Source: Piper betle (taxonomy: Eukaryota > Streptophyta > Magnoliopsida > Piperales > Piperaceae). Taken from it: a stretch of 64,000 nucleotides of DNA. Numbering within the stretch: the stretch's first letter is position 1; each line of letters opens with the position of its first letter. The stretch is taken from positions 62,001-126,000 of the forward strand of contig JAURVB010013270.1 in the NCBI GenBank assembly GCA_033002965.1, in the 5' to 3' direction. Positions 12,958 through 24,160 of the stretch are shown piece by piece. A model generated the notes under the pieces. The model searched no databases and was not told the origin of the DNA. It saw only the letters and a program-made list of their open reading frames with translations. The position numbers were made by a program, and so were the translations under genes.

Positions 12958-13735
12958 GAGCATGTTGTTTTGTTTTATGGATTTAGTTAATCAATCTGCT
13001 TATACGATTTCTGCCAACATCAATTCATTTTCAATGCTTAAAGATAATTGTAAGGATTGGAAAGAGAGTGTGATGATCAATCTCGGCTGGATGGATCTTG
13101 ACCTTGCATTAAGGATTGACCAACTTGCTTCTCTTGTGGATAAAAGTTCCATTACGGAAAAATGGGACATTGAAAATTGGGGACATTCAAATCGCATGTC
13201 TTATGATCATAAAGCGTGAGATTCTAGAAACCTTCAGGGGTCCTGTGTCTGAGAAGGTTACTGCAGCCAATGAGTTTCTTAAAGAAATTGAAAAGAGTTT
13301 TGTAAAAACTGATAAGGTTGAAATAAGTACGTTTTATCGAACTTGATTTCAATGAAGTTTAAAGGCAAAACAAGTATAAGAGAGTACATCTTAGAGATGT
13401 CAAATATTGCTTCAAAACTAAAAGCACTAAGGTTAAAGCTATCTGAAGATTTGCTCATGCATTTAGTTTTAATTTCTCTTTAGGCACAATTTAGCCAATT
13501 CAATGTCAGTTACAACTGTCAAAGGGACAAATGGACTCTTAATGAGCTCATTTCTTATTGTGTGCAAGAAGAAGAAAGGTTGAAGTAAGAACTAGCTGAA
13601 AGTGCTCACTTGGCTAATACCTATCAAGACAAAAATAAGAAAAGAAAGAGGGCTAAGAAAATCAGGATTCTTGTTGTTTCTTTTGTTGTAAACCTGGTTA
13701 TATGAAGAAGTAATGCACTAGGCATCACACTTGGC
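12958..13735 (+). pseudogene. copia gag remnant (UBN2-type) with damaged zinc knuckle
   Basis: The first frame contains DWKESVMINLGWMDLDLALR, matching the N-terminal block of copia gag proteins (WK...LGWMDIDYAIR type). The reading then shifts frame near 13200, continues as REILETFRGPVSEKV, and shifts again, later showing a block ending in EEERL. A cysteine-histidine segment at about 13660-13735 (CFFCCKPGY, a stop, then a CxxH-like end) is a decayed zinc knuckle. Gag would form the particle shell. A 0.8-kb untranslated leader (12160-12957) lies upstream; it includes a phrase around TCGGCCCAAAGGAA repeated near 12695 and 12790. Confidence 0.75.
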
Positions 13736-13799
13736 ATGTAAATAAAGGTCCATTTCATAATTTTATTTGTTCTGAGGTTAATTTAGCTTCAGTACCAAT

Positions 13800-15181
13800 A
13801 TACACTTGGTGGCTAGATTTGAGTGCTACTATTCACATAAGTGTGTCAATGCAGAATTAAATGAATTGCCGAAAGCCAAATGATGCTGAAAGATTCATCT
13901 ATGTGGGTGATGGCAAATCAGTTGTAGTTGAAGCAATAGGGACTTTTAGATTATCATTGAAGGCAGGATATTATTTGGATTTGAAAGAGACATATGTAGT
14001 ACCGTTTTTTATACAGAATTTGGTTTATATTTCTATATTGGACAAATTTAGTTATTCTTGTTCATTTAGAAATAATAAGTTTAGTCTTTTTCTAAATCCA
14101 ACTATTATGTGTACGAGTTCGTTGTCTTTTTAAGATAATTTATATTTACTTAATACTATTGCATCTTTTAAGGAAACTTTGCATGTAAGTTTAAGTGGTA
14201 CGAAAAGAAAATTAATCAATGAGAATTCTACTTTACTCTGGCATAAGTATTTTAGGACACATTTCTAAACAAAGAATTGAACGACTTATGTTAGATGGAA
14301 TTCTTGATTCTCTTAATTTATTAGATCTTCAAGTTTGGGCTAAGTGCATTAAGGGAAAACAAACAAATATAAGGAGACTATGTGCCAATAGATCTTCAAG
14401 TGCCTTAAAACTAATACATACAGATATTTGTGGGTCATTTCCTACACCTTCTTGGAATAGTCAACAATATTTTATTAAGTTCATAGACGATTATTCTCGT
14501 TAAGGTTACCTTTATCTCATTTATGAGAAGTCTCAAGTATTGGACGTGTTTAATGCATATAAGGCTGAAGTTGAAACTAACTTGACAAAACTATTAAGGC
14601 TATCAGATCTAACCGTGGTGGTGAATACTACGGTAGATATAATAGATCAGGTGTACAATGTCCAGGATCATTTGCCAAATTCTTAGAAGTGTGCGGAATC
14701 ATCCCACAATACACAATGCCAGATAATCCTAGCATGAATGGAGTTGTTGAGAGACGAAACCGAAAATTAAAAGACACAGTGAGAAGTATGATTACTCGTA
14801 CTACTTTACCTGATTCACTATGAGGTGAGGCACTAAAGATAGCAACATATCTTCTTAATATAGTATAAATAAAGGTAACAGTTAAGACCCCTTATGAATT
14901 ATGGACTAGAAAAAAACCTAATATTAAGTATTTATGCATTTTGGGTTGTCCACCTAAGGCAAGGCCTTATATGCCAAATAAAAGGAAACTAGACTCAAGA
15001 ACAGTTAGTAGTTATTTTGTTGGGCACTCTAAATGGTCTAGATGGTATAAGTTTTATGATCCCATAACAAAGTCATTCTTTGAGATGGGAAATGCCTAGT
15101 TCTTTGAGGATGTTGAGTTTGGAGGGAGAAATGAAGTTAGAGACTTTGTCTTTAAAGAAGAATCTGTTTCTCTTCCCATGA
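13800..15181 (+). pseudogene. copia protease and integrase remnant
   Basis: After a WWLDLSATIHIS segment (protease active-site region, with the usual D-S/T-G altered to D-L-S) the frames run through a gag-pre-integrase zinc-binding block near 14235 (LWHKYF in one frame) and then the integrase core: LIHTDICGSF with the first catalytic Asp, KFIDDYSR with the second block ending at a stop (14502-14504), and further on MNGVVERRNR with the catalytic Glu region near 14740. At least four stops and several shifts break it. Integrase would insert the DNA copy; protease would process the polyprotein. Confidence 0.8.
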
Positions 15182-16960
15182 TTGTTCTTGACAATAATTA
15201 GGATCAGGATGATATTCTTGATGTTGTTTGAGAAACAATATCAAAATTACAAGACAATGTCAAAAATCTCCCTAATTAAATTATACCTGAAGAACAAACT
15301 CAACAACCTCAAGAACAAATGCACAAGAGAAAAGAGAAATGCAATTTTAGATGATTATATCATCTTTATCCAAGAGCATGAGGATAATATTAGAATGGTG
15401 GAAGATGATCTAATCAACTTTCATCAACTCATTAAGAGTTCTAATTTTCAAAAGTGGATTGATTCCATAAATGAAGAGATAAAGTCTATGAAAGCTAATG
15501 ATGTTTGGGATCTTGTTCCATTGCCTAAATGTGCAAAACCTATTGGTTGTAAATGGATATTTAAAACCAAGAGGGATTCAAAAGGTGATGTAGAAAGGTA
15601 TAAGGCTCATCTTGTTGTAAAGGGCTTTACTCAAAAGGAAGGCGTCGATTATAATGAGACTTTCTCTCCAGTTTCATCAAATGACTCATTCAGAATAATT
15701 ATGGCATTAGTGGCACACTTTGACCTTGAGTCACATCAGATGGATGTAAAGACTGTGTTTCTAAATGGTGACATTGATGAAACAAATTATATGGTGCAAC
15801 TAGAAAACTTTGTATTGGAAGATTCAAAGAATATGGTTTGCAAATTAAAGAAATCCATCTATGGACTTAAGCAAACTTCTCGTCAATGGTATCATAAATT
15901 TCATCAAGTAATCCTCTCGCTTGGTTTTGAGATGAATGTTATTGATGATTGTATATACCATAAGTTTAGTGGGAGTAAGTATATTTTTCTGGTTTTATAT
16001 GTTGATGATATATTGCTTTCCAGTAATGATATAAGTTTCTTACACAAAACAAGAGATTTTTATCAAAGAAATTTGAAATGAAAGATCTTGGAAATGCGTC
16101 TTTTGTATTAGGAATTCAAATACATCAGGATCGCTCTCAATGCATACTTGGATTATCACAAAAGACTTATATAGAAAAAGTGCTTAAAAGATTTGGCATG
16201 CAAGGTTGTAAACCAAGAGATACTCCTATTTCTAAAGGAAACAAATTTAGTCTCAATCAATGCCCTAAAAATGACAGAAGGAAAGGAAATGCAAAAAATT
16301 CTCTATGCTTTAGTAATAGAAAGTCTTATGTATGCTCAAGTATGTATGCTTCCAGATATTGTGTTTATTATTGGAATGTTGGGCAAATATTGAAGTAATC
16401 CGGGATTGGATTACTAGATAGCAGCCAAAAAGGTCATGAGGTATCTTCATAGAACAAAACATTATATGCTTACATATCGGAAGTTAGATCAACTTGAGAT
16501 CATTAGGTATTCTGATTCTGATTTTGCTAGATGTCAAGATAGTCGTCGATCTACTTCTAGCTATGTCTACCTGTTTGCTGGAGGAGCTATTTCTTAGAAG
16601 AGTGATAAGTAGACACTCATAGCTTCTTCCACCATGGCGGCTGAATTCATAGTTTGTTATGAGACATCCAATCATGGAATATGGTTACAAAATTTTGTCA
16701 CAGGGCTACGCATTATTTATAATATTGAAAGACCACTTAAGTTATTTTGTGACAATCAGTCTGCAGTGTTATATTCAAATAATAACAAGAGCTCATCTAA
16801 ATCAAAACATATAGAGATCAAGTTCCTTGTTGTGAAAGAAAGAGTTTAGAATGATAAAGTTTCGGTAAAGTCTCTATAGAGCATATTGGGAGAAACTTCA
16901 TGGTTGCGGATCCACTTACTAAAAGTTTACCACCCAAGGTCTTTCATGAGCATGTTGCTT
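15182..16960 (+). pseudogene. copia reverse transcriptase and RNase H remnant
   Basis: The 299-residue open stretch holds the RVT_2 domain: KANDVWDLVPLP, GCKWIFKTKRDS, ERYKAHLVVKGF, QMDVKTVFLNGD and the catalytic YVDDILL at 15998-16018. The frame ends at a TGA (16079-16081), and the remainder (MKDLGNASFVLGIQ) follows in overlapping frames. RNase H is visible as SDSDFARCQDSRRSTSSYV near 16510, then LFCDNQSAVLYS and HIEIKF near 16740-16830, with stops between. The RT palm itself has few lesions, but the polyprotein is not continuous. Confidence 0.88.
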
Positions 16961-17305
16961 ATCTAGATGTTGTATCATTTGATGATATGAGAGTTTGTAT
17001 TGAATTGCAGTATTTGGTTTATGTTTCACTCTATTTTGATGATCTCATTAAGTTGGACTAGTTGAAAATAGGCATGTTAAGATCAAATTACATGTAATTT
17101 TCATGCTACACATCCATACTTGATCTATGTTATTTAATTATGTTGACTTATGTGACCATGGATGGATTTAGTTACGATATATGTAACAAAAGTCGTCTTG
17201 ATCCTATGTTAACATAATTAATAGACGAGACTGTTATTTTGGAATAATAACATATGTTATTTTGGAGCTCATAAGGTAATATACAATTATCTTTATATAT
17301 ATAGT

Positions 17306-17318
17306 CCAAGTGGGAGAT
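17306..17318 (+). other. polypurine tract of the copia element
   Basis: CAAGTGGGAGA lies directly before the 3' LTR start, as in most plant copia elements. It primes plus-strand synthesis and sets the LTR start at 17319. Confidence 0.8.
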
Positions 17319-20300
17319 TCTTAGATTTTTTAGATGTATATATACAAGTATATAATTGTGTCATATGTTATTATTAAGGTTTGGCCCTAAATTAAATTAA
17401 TCTATTAAAGTTAAAGTCAATGGGTCATTAATATTAAAGATAAATATGTAGAGATACCATATATTTATAATGAGTATGGATAAATATGTATAGATACCAT
17501 TTTGGTAATCTTTAATTTATGATGGGTTAAATTAGAATTATGAAAGATAAAGATAAATATGGTTATGTAAAACCCGTGACTCGAGTCAGAGTTTTACGGG
17601 AGTGAACCAGTCGGTTCAACCGTTGGTTCAAGTCGAGTCAGCTTCATGGACTGCGAGCTGAGTTGAGGCCAGCTGTGAGTTATGAGCGATGAGGGTCATG
17701 TATGCTTAAGTGTACGATGATAACGCCGGAAAGATGATGAAAAATGGGTTATCAAGTATATGGAGGTATGCATTATTGATTGTTATTTTTATTTTATCAC
17801 AGAATAATTTTAGGCCGAATAATGCATTAGGACGCGTTGGATTATATTCAGGTGGGTTATTAGTTATAGAGCATGTCATTTGGATGTTGTTGTGTTTGTT
17901 TTATTTTATGGAAATTTTCCATATTTTTCTAGATTTTTTTTAGAATTTATTATGAACTACTTATTATTTTGACTCGAGTAGGAATCGAGTCAATACTTAT
18001 TTACGAAACTGCCACTACATCACTTCTTCTTCCTCCCGACCCTTCTTCACCCAAACCCTTGCCGGCCCTCGCGCTCGTCGCCGCCACCGCCGCCGCCGCT
18101 GCCGACATCGTACAGCCGCCGATCGAGGCCGCCCCGCCCCGCCGTGCAGTCGCCGTGCTGCCAATACCCACCCCGGCCACCATCTCGCCGCCACAACGCC
18201 AGAATCGCCCCACGAAACTACCTCGGCCGCCGCCACTCCGAGCCGGATTCCACCGCCGTCCGGGCTGCGCCGCCGCCGCTGTGACCCAGACGACCACCCC
18301 CTCGCCGTCGCCGACGTTTCCCCCATCATCCCGACCACCGTCGAGGCCGGCCGAAACCCCGATCGGAGCACGCCGCCACCGCCGCCCATGTTCGACGCCG
18401 CCGTCGACGGCCATCGCCGCCTCGGCTATCTTGTTTGACACCGCCATCGGACCAAACTCGTCGAGCTGGTGCCGATAGACCCCTTGATTGCTCCGTCCCG
18501 AATCGTCGCCGAAAAACTGTCGGAATCCGCCGGAAAACCGCCGACACTCGCCGGAAAACCGTCGGAACCGCCGGAAAATTGGATTCGTGGGAAATTCGCC
18601 GGATCATCTGCCGAACGCACCTAGTCCAATCTGATCAGACTTCGGACGCCGCTAGGTGCCGAATTCGAGTTTCGAGCCACGAAACGGAAACCCTAGCCGT
18701 CACCGATTTTCGACGACGCGAGGTATAATTTATTTTAATTTAATTATTTGAAAGTATTGATTATTAGAATTGCATGCTAGGATTGGTGAATTGTGTGTTA
18801 TAATAATATGTATAAATGTAGATTTGATTAAGGATAAAATACGAAATTTGTTTGATTGAGTGGTGTTAAAAATGGAGACTAAGAAACTAATTAGGGTAAC
18901 TAGGTAATGATCATGATCTAATGCAAACTAGCCTAAGTAGACTTGCTAGAATTGATATAGGTTAATGTGTGTTGATTGATGAGTGAATGTGTTGATTGTG
19001 TGTGCATGCTATAGGATGTGTGATTCATCATGCGAGCGTTAGTTTTTAGCTTGATTGTGTAGGTACGGTGTATGAGCTCGCCGCCTAGGCGCGTGGACCC
19101 GTTTGGAGCTTCTACCAGGTCCGTTTAGGACTCGTTCTCTGTTTTACGCTACTCCATTGTGTATTTGATTTATCATGTGCAGGACGAGTTAAGTGGCGTT
19201 TTATCGGATCCCACTTAACTCGGGCCATTTAGCCAACAGTTCTTTTTTCGGATTAATAACCCTCGAGGATGAGATCCCTCGAGTTTGTTTTAGAACTTCA
19301 GATCCAGCTCAAGTTGCCTTCGGGCCTATTGTATAAATCCCAACCCAGGCCTATATATATATAGTTTTCGTGTTTTCGGTGAGAGATGGAATGAGGGTTA
19401 CTTGCGGCCACGTCTTCAGATAGGGCGTGTGCCCGGAAGAGCGGGCTCTGGAGCTGGGGAGAACCCACTTCGTTCCCGAAGGATCCGGACAACTCCACCT
19501 TTGAGTTCCTCAAACCCGGAGAAGTGTGAAGGTTTACGGGTACTGCAATGCAGCGCATGTCTAGACTTGTGGTTCAAAGGGTACTGAAGGCGACTGCCTG
19601 AGAGTGCTCGGCCTTTGTGCTCAAGGCCAGGAGTAATATGGAAGGTGCAGAGGGCGGTAAGGAATGAAATTTGATGCGAGAAGCGATAGAGAAATGGCCA
19701 AGGTATGAGAATGAGGAAGATAGGGGGACACTGTCGACCCGAGGGCGACGGCCCGACGGCGACGGCTCCCGTATGTGCCCTGATGAGAGTTCTTGAGGAA
19801 GTATATGGTTTTGATTCAACAGGAGAGTTTGCTCTCCTGTGCCAGATTGATATTAGTTATTTTCCGGGCCAGTAACACTCGTTACTGACGGTTTTTCTAT
19901 ATATATGTAGGTGAGGAATGCGAGCGATGAAAGCTGTCGGGACTGCGGAGGAGCAGCACGGAACCACGCACACATGTACCTGCCGCGTGTAACGTATGTA
20001 TAATGATGGTGTGTTATTGTTATGTAAATGATAATTTCGATGTGTTTGCTTGAATGAATTACTTGTGATGAAACGAACTGATAAATATGAATGAGTAGGG
20101 AGCCTTAGAGTTCAGACTCGGCTCGGGTAAAAACGAATGAGATAATGATTTAATGTCAATGTAGATTGTTATGTGTTATCGTATTTTCATAAAATAGTAT
20201 ATATTTTCTTTTGGTTTCTCATTTGTTGTTTTGTCTTATTTTGCTTGTACATCATAGCATGCATGTAGGACCGCGTCAGAACCCAATTGTTCTCATTCAT

Positions 20301-20733
20301 GCATTTCATATTTGCATCTCCATTTTGAGACGCCGAGAGTAGATCCTGGTCGGCTTAACCGAATCTAGTAGATTAACGAACGGTTCGGTTGCCGGTGACA
20401 TTTCTGGGTCGGTTCACGGGTGAGCCGAAACGGGGTGTTACAGGTTATGCTCTCCAAATTCACCCCATAGTTATTCTTTCTAGTATCCCATCATCTAGAA
20501 ACTCTGGCTTTGGAAAACTGGTACTGAATTTAGAAGATCAAAGCCCAAAGAAATCAAGAGCCGGTTTGCTATTACGAATTCAGGTACACTTCTATTGTTA
20601 TATTCTATTTTTTTGATGATTTGATATGAAAAAAATAAAAAAAAATAAGGCTTTATTATGTTGTTTTTCTGTATAATTTAGTTATGTTATACAACAACTT
20701 TGTCCATTTGATTAATGAAAGTTCAAATCAACA
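17319..20733 (+). repeat. 3' LTR of the copia element, split by a solo LTR
   Basis: The LTR runs 17319-17565, is interrupted by the 17566-20442 insertion and its duplicated GGTTA, and resumes to 20733, ending CAACA like the 5' LTR. The intact 5' LTR reads AATACGGTTATGG across the insertion point, confirming that GGTTA was the target sequence. Confidence 0.88.
17566..20442 (+). mobile_element. solo LTR (2877 bp) with perfect 5-bp target duplication
   Basis: It begins TGTAAAACCCG and ends CGGGGTGTTACA. GGTTA flanks it at 17561-17565 and 20443-20447 without mismatch. No internal region remains, so this is a solo LTR. It belongs to the long LTR family seen at 2017, 31055 and 46224; the 31055 copy is the 3' LTR of a chromovirus, which gives the likely parent. 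The first 36 bases contain a 12-bp palindrome (TGACTCGAGTCA) nested between GTAAAAC and GTTTTAC. A GC-rich stretch at 18010-18725 encodes proline- and alanine-rich frames that I regard as fortuitous. Confidence 0.93.
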
Positions 20734-20738
20734 TCCTC

Positions 20739-21139
20739 CTCCTACAATTGGTGCCAAAGAGAAGAAGGTGAAAATAGAGAATTCCTTGTCATTGATTTGT
20801 TTGGAGCCCGGACGAAAGAGTATGCCGCCCATCACTGCTAATTTTGCCACTGTTGCTGCGAGGACGGAGTTTGCCATTGTTGTGACGTGGAGCCCTACCC
20901 ATCACAGAGTTTGGAGGCCATCAACCACCGCTATTGTTGTGGGCGCCAGAGTTCGTTGTTGCTCACATCCTTGTCGCTGCTTTGGAGAGCCCTGAGATGT
21001 CATGCACTATCGGTTATGAAGAGCAGAAATAAGAGAACTCATTGCTTGCTTGCCATCTAGATGCTGATTAGATCCGCTGCGTTTTGCCATGTCGCATAAC
21101 CGTCGGTCTAGCGCTGTGAATGGGTATCATCGCTGAAAG
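20739..21139. other. unclassified DNA continuous with 9770-11568
   Basis: This is the right-hand flank of the copia insertion. It has the same composition and loose phrases (TTTGCCATTGTTG, GTGGAGCCCTACC) as the left flank, so the two were joined before insertion. No family motif is visible in its frames. It ends at the hAT-like element, whose 8-bp duplication GCTGAAAG is 21132-21139. Confidence 0.4.
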
Positions 21140-22477
21140 TAGGGGTGGGCGCGACGTCCGAATTGTCCGTCCGTCCGACGTCCGAAGCATGTCCGACCGA
21201 ATTTGACCGACCGAATTCGACCGAATTAAAACAAACCAAACATGGACATTTTTTTGTCCGACCGAACGACCGACCGAATGTCCGATATTTTATATCAATA
21301 ATATAATGTCTTTAATATTTATAAGACTAATATTATAGTTTATAAAAATTTTAAAATATAAATATACAGTAAAATTAATTAAATTTATACATAAAATCGA
21401 TATTTAATATCTTAAATATCTAAAAATGACATACATATAAAAAGGATAAAAGTCACTCTTATATTTAGGAATTTAGAACTATATATTCGCATTAATAATC
21501 ATATCAAACTACTTGTAATTTAGTTAATATGCCAGTTATTTTTTTATTTTTATATATAGTGGATCGTAAAATTGATTTTAGGTCGTTTACCGCGTTAAGA
21601 CGCGTTACATGGAATTTGGATGGGTTATTAGTTATAAAGCATGTCGTTATGATTTTATATTGTTTGTTTTATTTTATAATTTTTTTTCTATTTTATGGAT
21701 TTTTTAGGATTTATTTTGAGTTAGTTATTATTATTGACTCGGGACGGAGTCGAGTCGACTCGAGTCAAATCTTATTTACGATATTGCCATTGCTCAAACC
21801 ACCAGCCGTTTTTCTCTTCCCGTCCAAACCATTGCCGCGCCGCCCACGGACCGGCGGAGGCAGAGGGCGGCGGTCTGGCGGAGGCAGGCGGTGGCAAAGG
21901 CAGTCGGCGGAGGCGGGGCAGCGGAGGTAGGCGGCGGCGGAGTCGAGGCGGTGGCGGAGGTCGGGGTAGGGCGCCGACAGGAGGAAAGGGGAGGGCGGGG
22001 GGACGGCGGCGGAGGGCGGGGAGGGCGGCGGAGGGCGGGAGGAGGGCGGGGAGGAGGGGCGGGAGGAGGGCGGCGGAGGGCGGGGGAGGGCGGGAGGAGG
22101 GCAGGAGGAGGGCGGGGGAGGGCGGTGACCGGGGGGAGGGCGGCGACCGGGGAGAGGGCGGCGGAGGTCGGGGGAGGGCGGCGGAGGTTGGGGGAGGGCG
22201 GCGAAGAGGGCTGCGGGGGTGGGGGTGGGTGGCGGTGGCGGTGGCGGCGACGGCGGTGGCGGCGGCGACGGCGACGACGACGGCGGCGGCGGATTAGGTT
22301 GATAAGTAGGGTTAAAGTTAATAATTAGGGTATAATTTCGGACCGTCCGCGGACGTTGTCCGGGCCCGACGGACAAATCGGACATTAACTCGGTCGGACA
22401 AGTTTTGTCCGATAAAATTTCGGACAGACACGGACAATAACTTGTCCGATGTCTTGTCCGACGGATGTCCACTCCTA
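21140..22477. mobile_element. hAT-like non-autonomous DNA element carrying an LTR fragment
   Basis: The left end TAGGGGTGGGC and the right end (reverse complement TAGGAGTGGAC) are imperfect terminal inverted repeats of the hAT type. The flanks GCTGAAAG (21132-21139) and GTTGAAAG (22478-22485) are an 8-bp target duplication with one mismatch, the size hAT transposases make. Both subterminal regions are dense in TGTCCG/CGGACA motifs, the likely transposase binding arrays. No transposase is encoded. Between about 21530 and 21790 it holds sequence homologous to the long LTRs (compare 17770-17995), followed by a G-rich tract. Confidence 0.72.
21836..22292 (+). repeat. G-rich purine tract with (GGCGGAGGGCGGG)-like repeats
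   Basis: About 450 bases are dominated by G and A on the plus strand, with irregular repeats of GGCGGAGG and GGGCGGG, turning into GGCGGTGGCGGCGAC near the right. Runs of three or more G occur every few bases, so G-quadruplex structure is plausible. The glycine/arginine-rich frames on + and the proline-rich 260-residue frame on - are products of this composition, not genes. It occupies the place of the GC-rich segment of the LTR family. Confidence 0.85.
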
Positions 22478-22485
22478 GTTGAAAG

Positions 22486-24160
22486 GTGCTATCCAGTCCA
22501 CCAGGTTGTCCTATTGGATGTCCATCAAGCCCCGGCCTAATTATCAAATTGTCTACAAGATCGGCCCGTTAGTAGTGAAACAAAGCATATTACAGCCAAG
22601 AAGACCCACCTAGTGGATTCGGTTCAACTTCGATTTCAACTTGAGACTTCGATTTCAACTTGAGGCCCTTCTAGGGCGTTGGAGTTAAAGATCGCGGACT
22701 TATTTAAAAGTGACAAAATTCTACCATAATACGTAAAATGTAAAATCAAAATTAAAAATTAGTAGATTGTGAATATCAATCTTATCGTAGACTTATTTAG
22801 TGATTCAAACTGAACTCTAAAAAACCACATAAAAAAAAACTTGTCTCTTTGTATAACAAGGGCACCTCGATCCTAACAAATTCTCAAACCCAAGCCGAAA
22901 AGACGTGATCCATGGGGCAAACGATCCCACACGCAAGCACATTCGTTAGGGCTGGAATTTGTAAAATGGTCAATAGCATTGCAGAACACGAGCGTGACGC
23001 CATGACGCTGGGGATGAAAAAGGCTCCTAAAGGTGGTTTCAAGCAAAGGGTAGGGTGGTTGACCTAGGCTATTCTAGGCTTATTGGGGGCTAACCCTAGA
23101 CTAGGCTACAAAGTACTCCAAAAATGTCCTGCATTTACTAATCTACCACATGCAAAACACAAAGAACACGACCTACTCTACTAACTAATAACACAACATA
23201 TAGCAAATGGTGATTAATACTAGTTTTACAGTTCAATGATATATTTCAACTTAATAGCTTAAATTTCCCGGTATTCCTGTTTTGGTTTGGATAAAACCAA
23301 ACCAAACTATTTGTTTTTATATAAAGCACTTTTATAAAAAAGATTACGTGGGCGGTCAAGGACGACATTCGTTACCATATCTAGTGTTGATGTGGTCATT
23401 GTGGCAATTCGCCCTATGGCTGGATCTGGCAGATCAAGACAATTGGAGGTTACTTGTGGCCAATTTAGTCACAGACTCGTGCACTTATATTTTTTTGTAA
23501 CTTTTTTGCAAAAGTTTTGTAAGAAATTGTTGAAAGAGTTGGTTTGATTCTAGTTTTTTATTCGAATAAATTAAATTTTACTCAAACCCAATTCAAAATA
23601 CATGGTATTTAAAATATTAAAGAAAAATTATAAAATTTGTATAAAATCTACTTTAAATAATAAAAGGGGAATTTAATTAAAAGAAAAAATTTTAACGGAT
23701 TAAAAATTTATAAAAATAAAAAATAATTAATTAAATCATTATAAGTTATTTTTTTATTTAATTAAAAATTATTTTTAAAATCAATTAGAATCTATATATA
23801 AAATATTAAATTATTATATATTTTTTTATTATTTAACAAAATTTTATGTATAAAACTAAAATTTTTCGATAGTATAAGTGGCTATAAGGCAATATTTTGC
23901 ATAATACTATTAAATTATTAATAATACATCTTTTCGTCCTTCGTTAGTAAATTTTTATTTTTTTCTTTATGTATTTTTTAAAATGGTCTGAATTTTAGTA
24001 GGTAAAATGACAGGTCGCCATGAAGTGCGGACTTTGATGCATAGTTCTCAGACTGACTGCGGAACCAGTGGCGCCGCCCTTTAGTCAACGCGCCTGTTGT
24101 TTGGTCCTCAATTCATCCCCGACCTTTCATATCCCAGTTTCTTCCGTCTTCGCCGTCACC
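22486..24160. other. gene-free upstream flank of the prolyl 4-hydroxylase
   Basis: No coding region or element was recognised. A short tandem duplication of CTTCGATTTCAACTTGAG lies at about 22628-22664. 23500-23960 is very AT-rich. The promoter of the downstream gene should lie near the right end, but I see no convincing TATA box. The last 35 bases before the start codon are pyrimidine-rich (TTTCTTCCGTCTTCGCC), typical of a plant 5' leader. Confidence 0.5.

Larger units (their letters stand above)
11574..20733 (+). mobile_element. Ty1/copia retrotransposon, decayed, with a solo LTR inserted in its 3' LTR
   Basis: The element has two LTRs, a primer binding site, gag, protease, integrase, reverse transcriptase and RNase H in copia order (integrase before RT) and a polypurine tract. 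The flanking pentamers TCCTC at 11569-11573 and 20734-20738 are identical. Without the 2882-bp nested insertion (LTR plus one target-site copy) it is about 6.3 kb. The two LTRs differ at many positions and every reading frame is broken, so it is old and cannot move by its own proteins. The LTR termini are also mutated (CG and TC where TG is expected). Confidence 0.9.

Noticed and set aside
17969..18728. Alanine/proline-rich reading frames that look codon-biased
   Set aside because: They lie wholly inside a solo LTR, overlap on both strands, and the same place in other LTR copies encodes unrelated peptides.
21734..22547. Long glycine/arginine-rich (+) and proline-rich (-) reading frames
   Set aside because: They are produced by the G-rich repeat tract, overlap on both strands and several frames, and have no domain.
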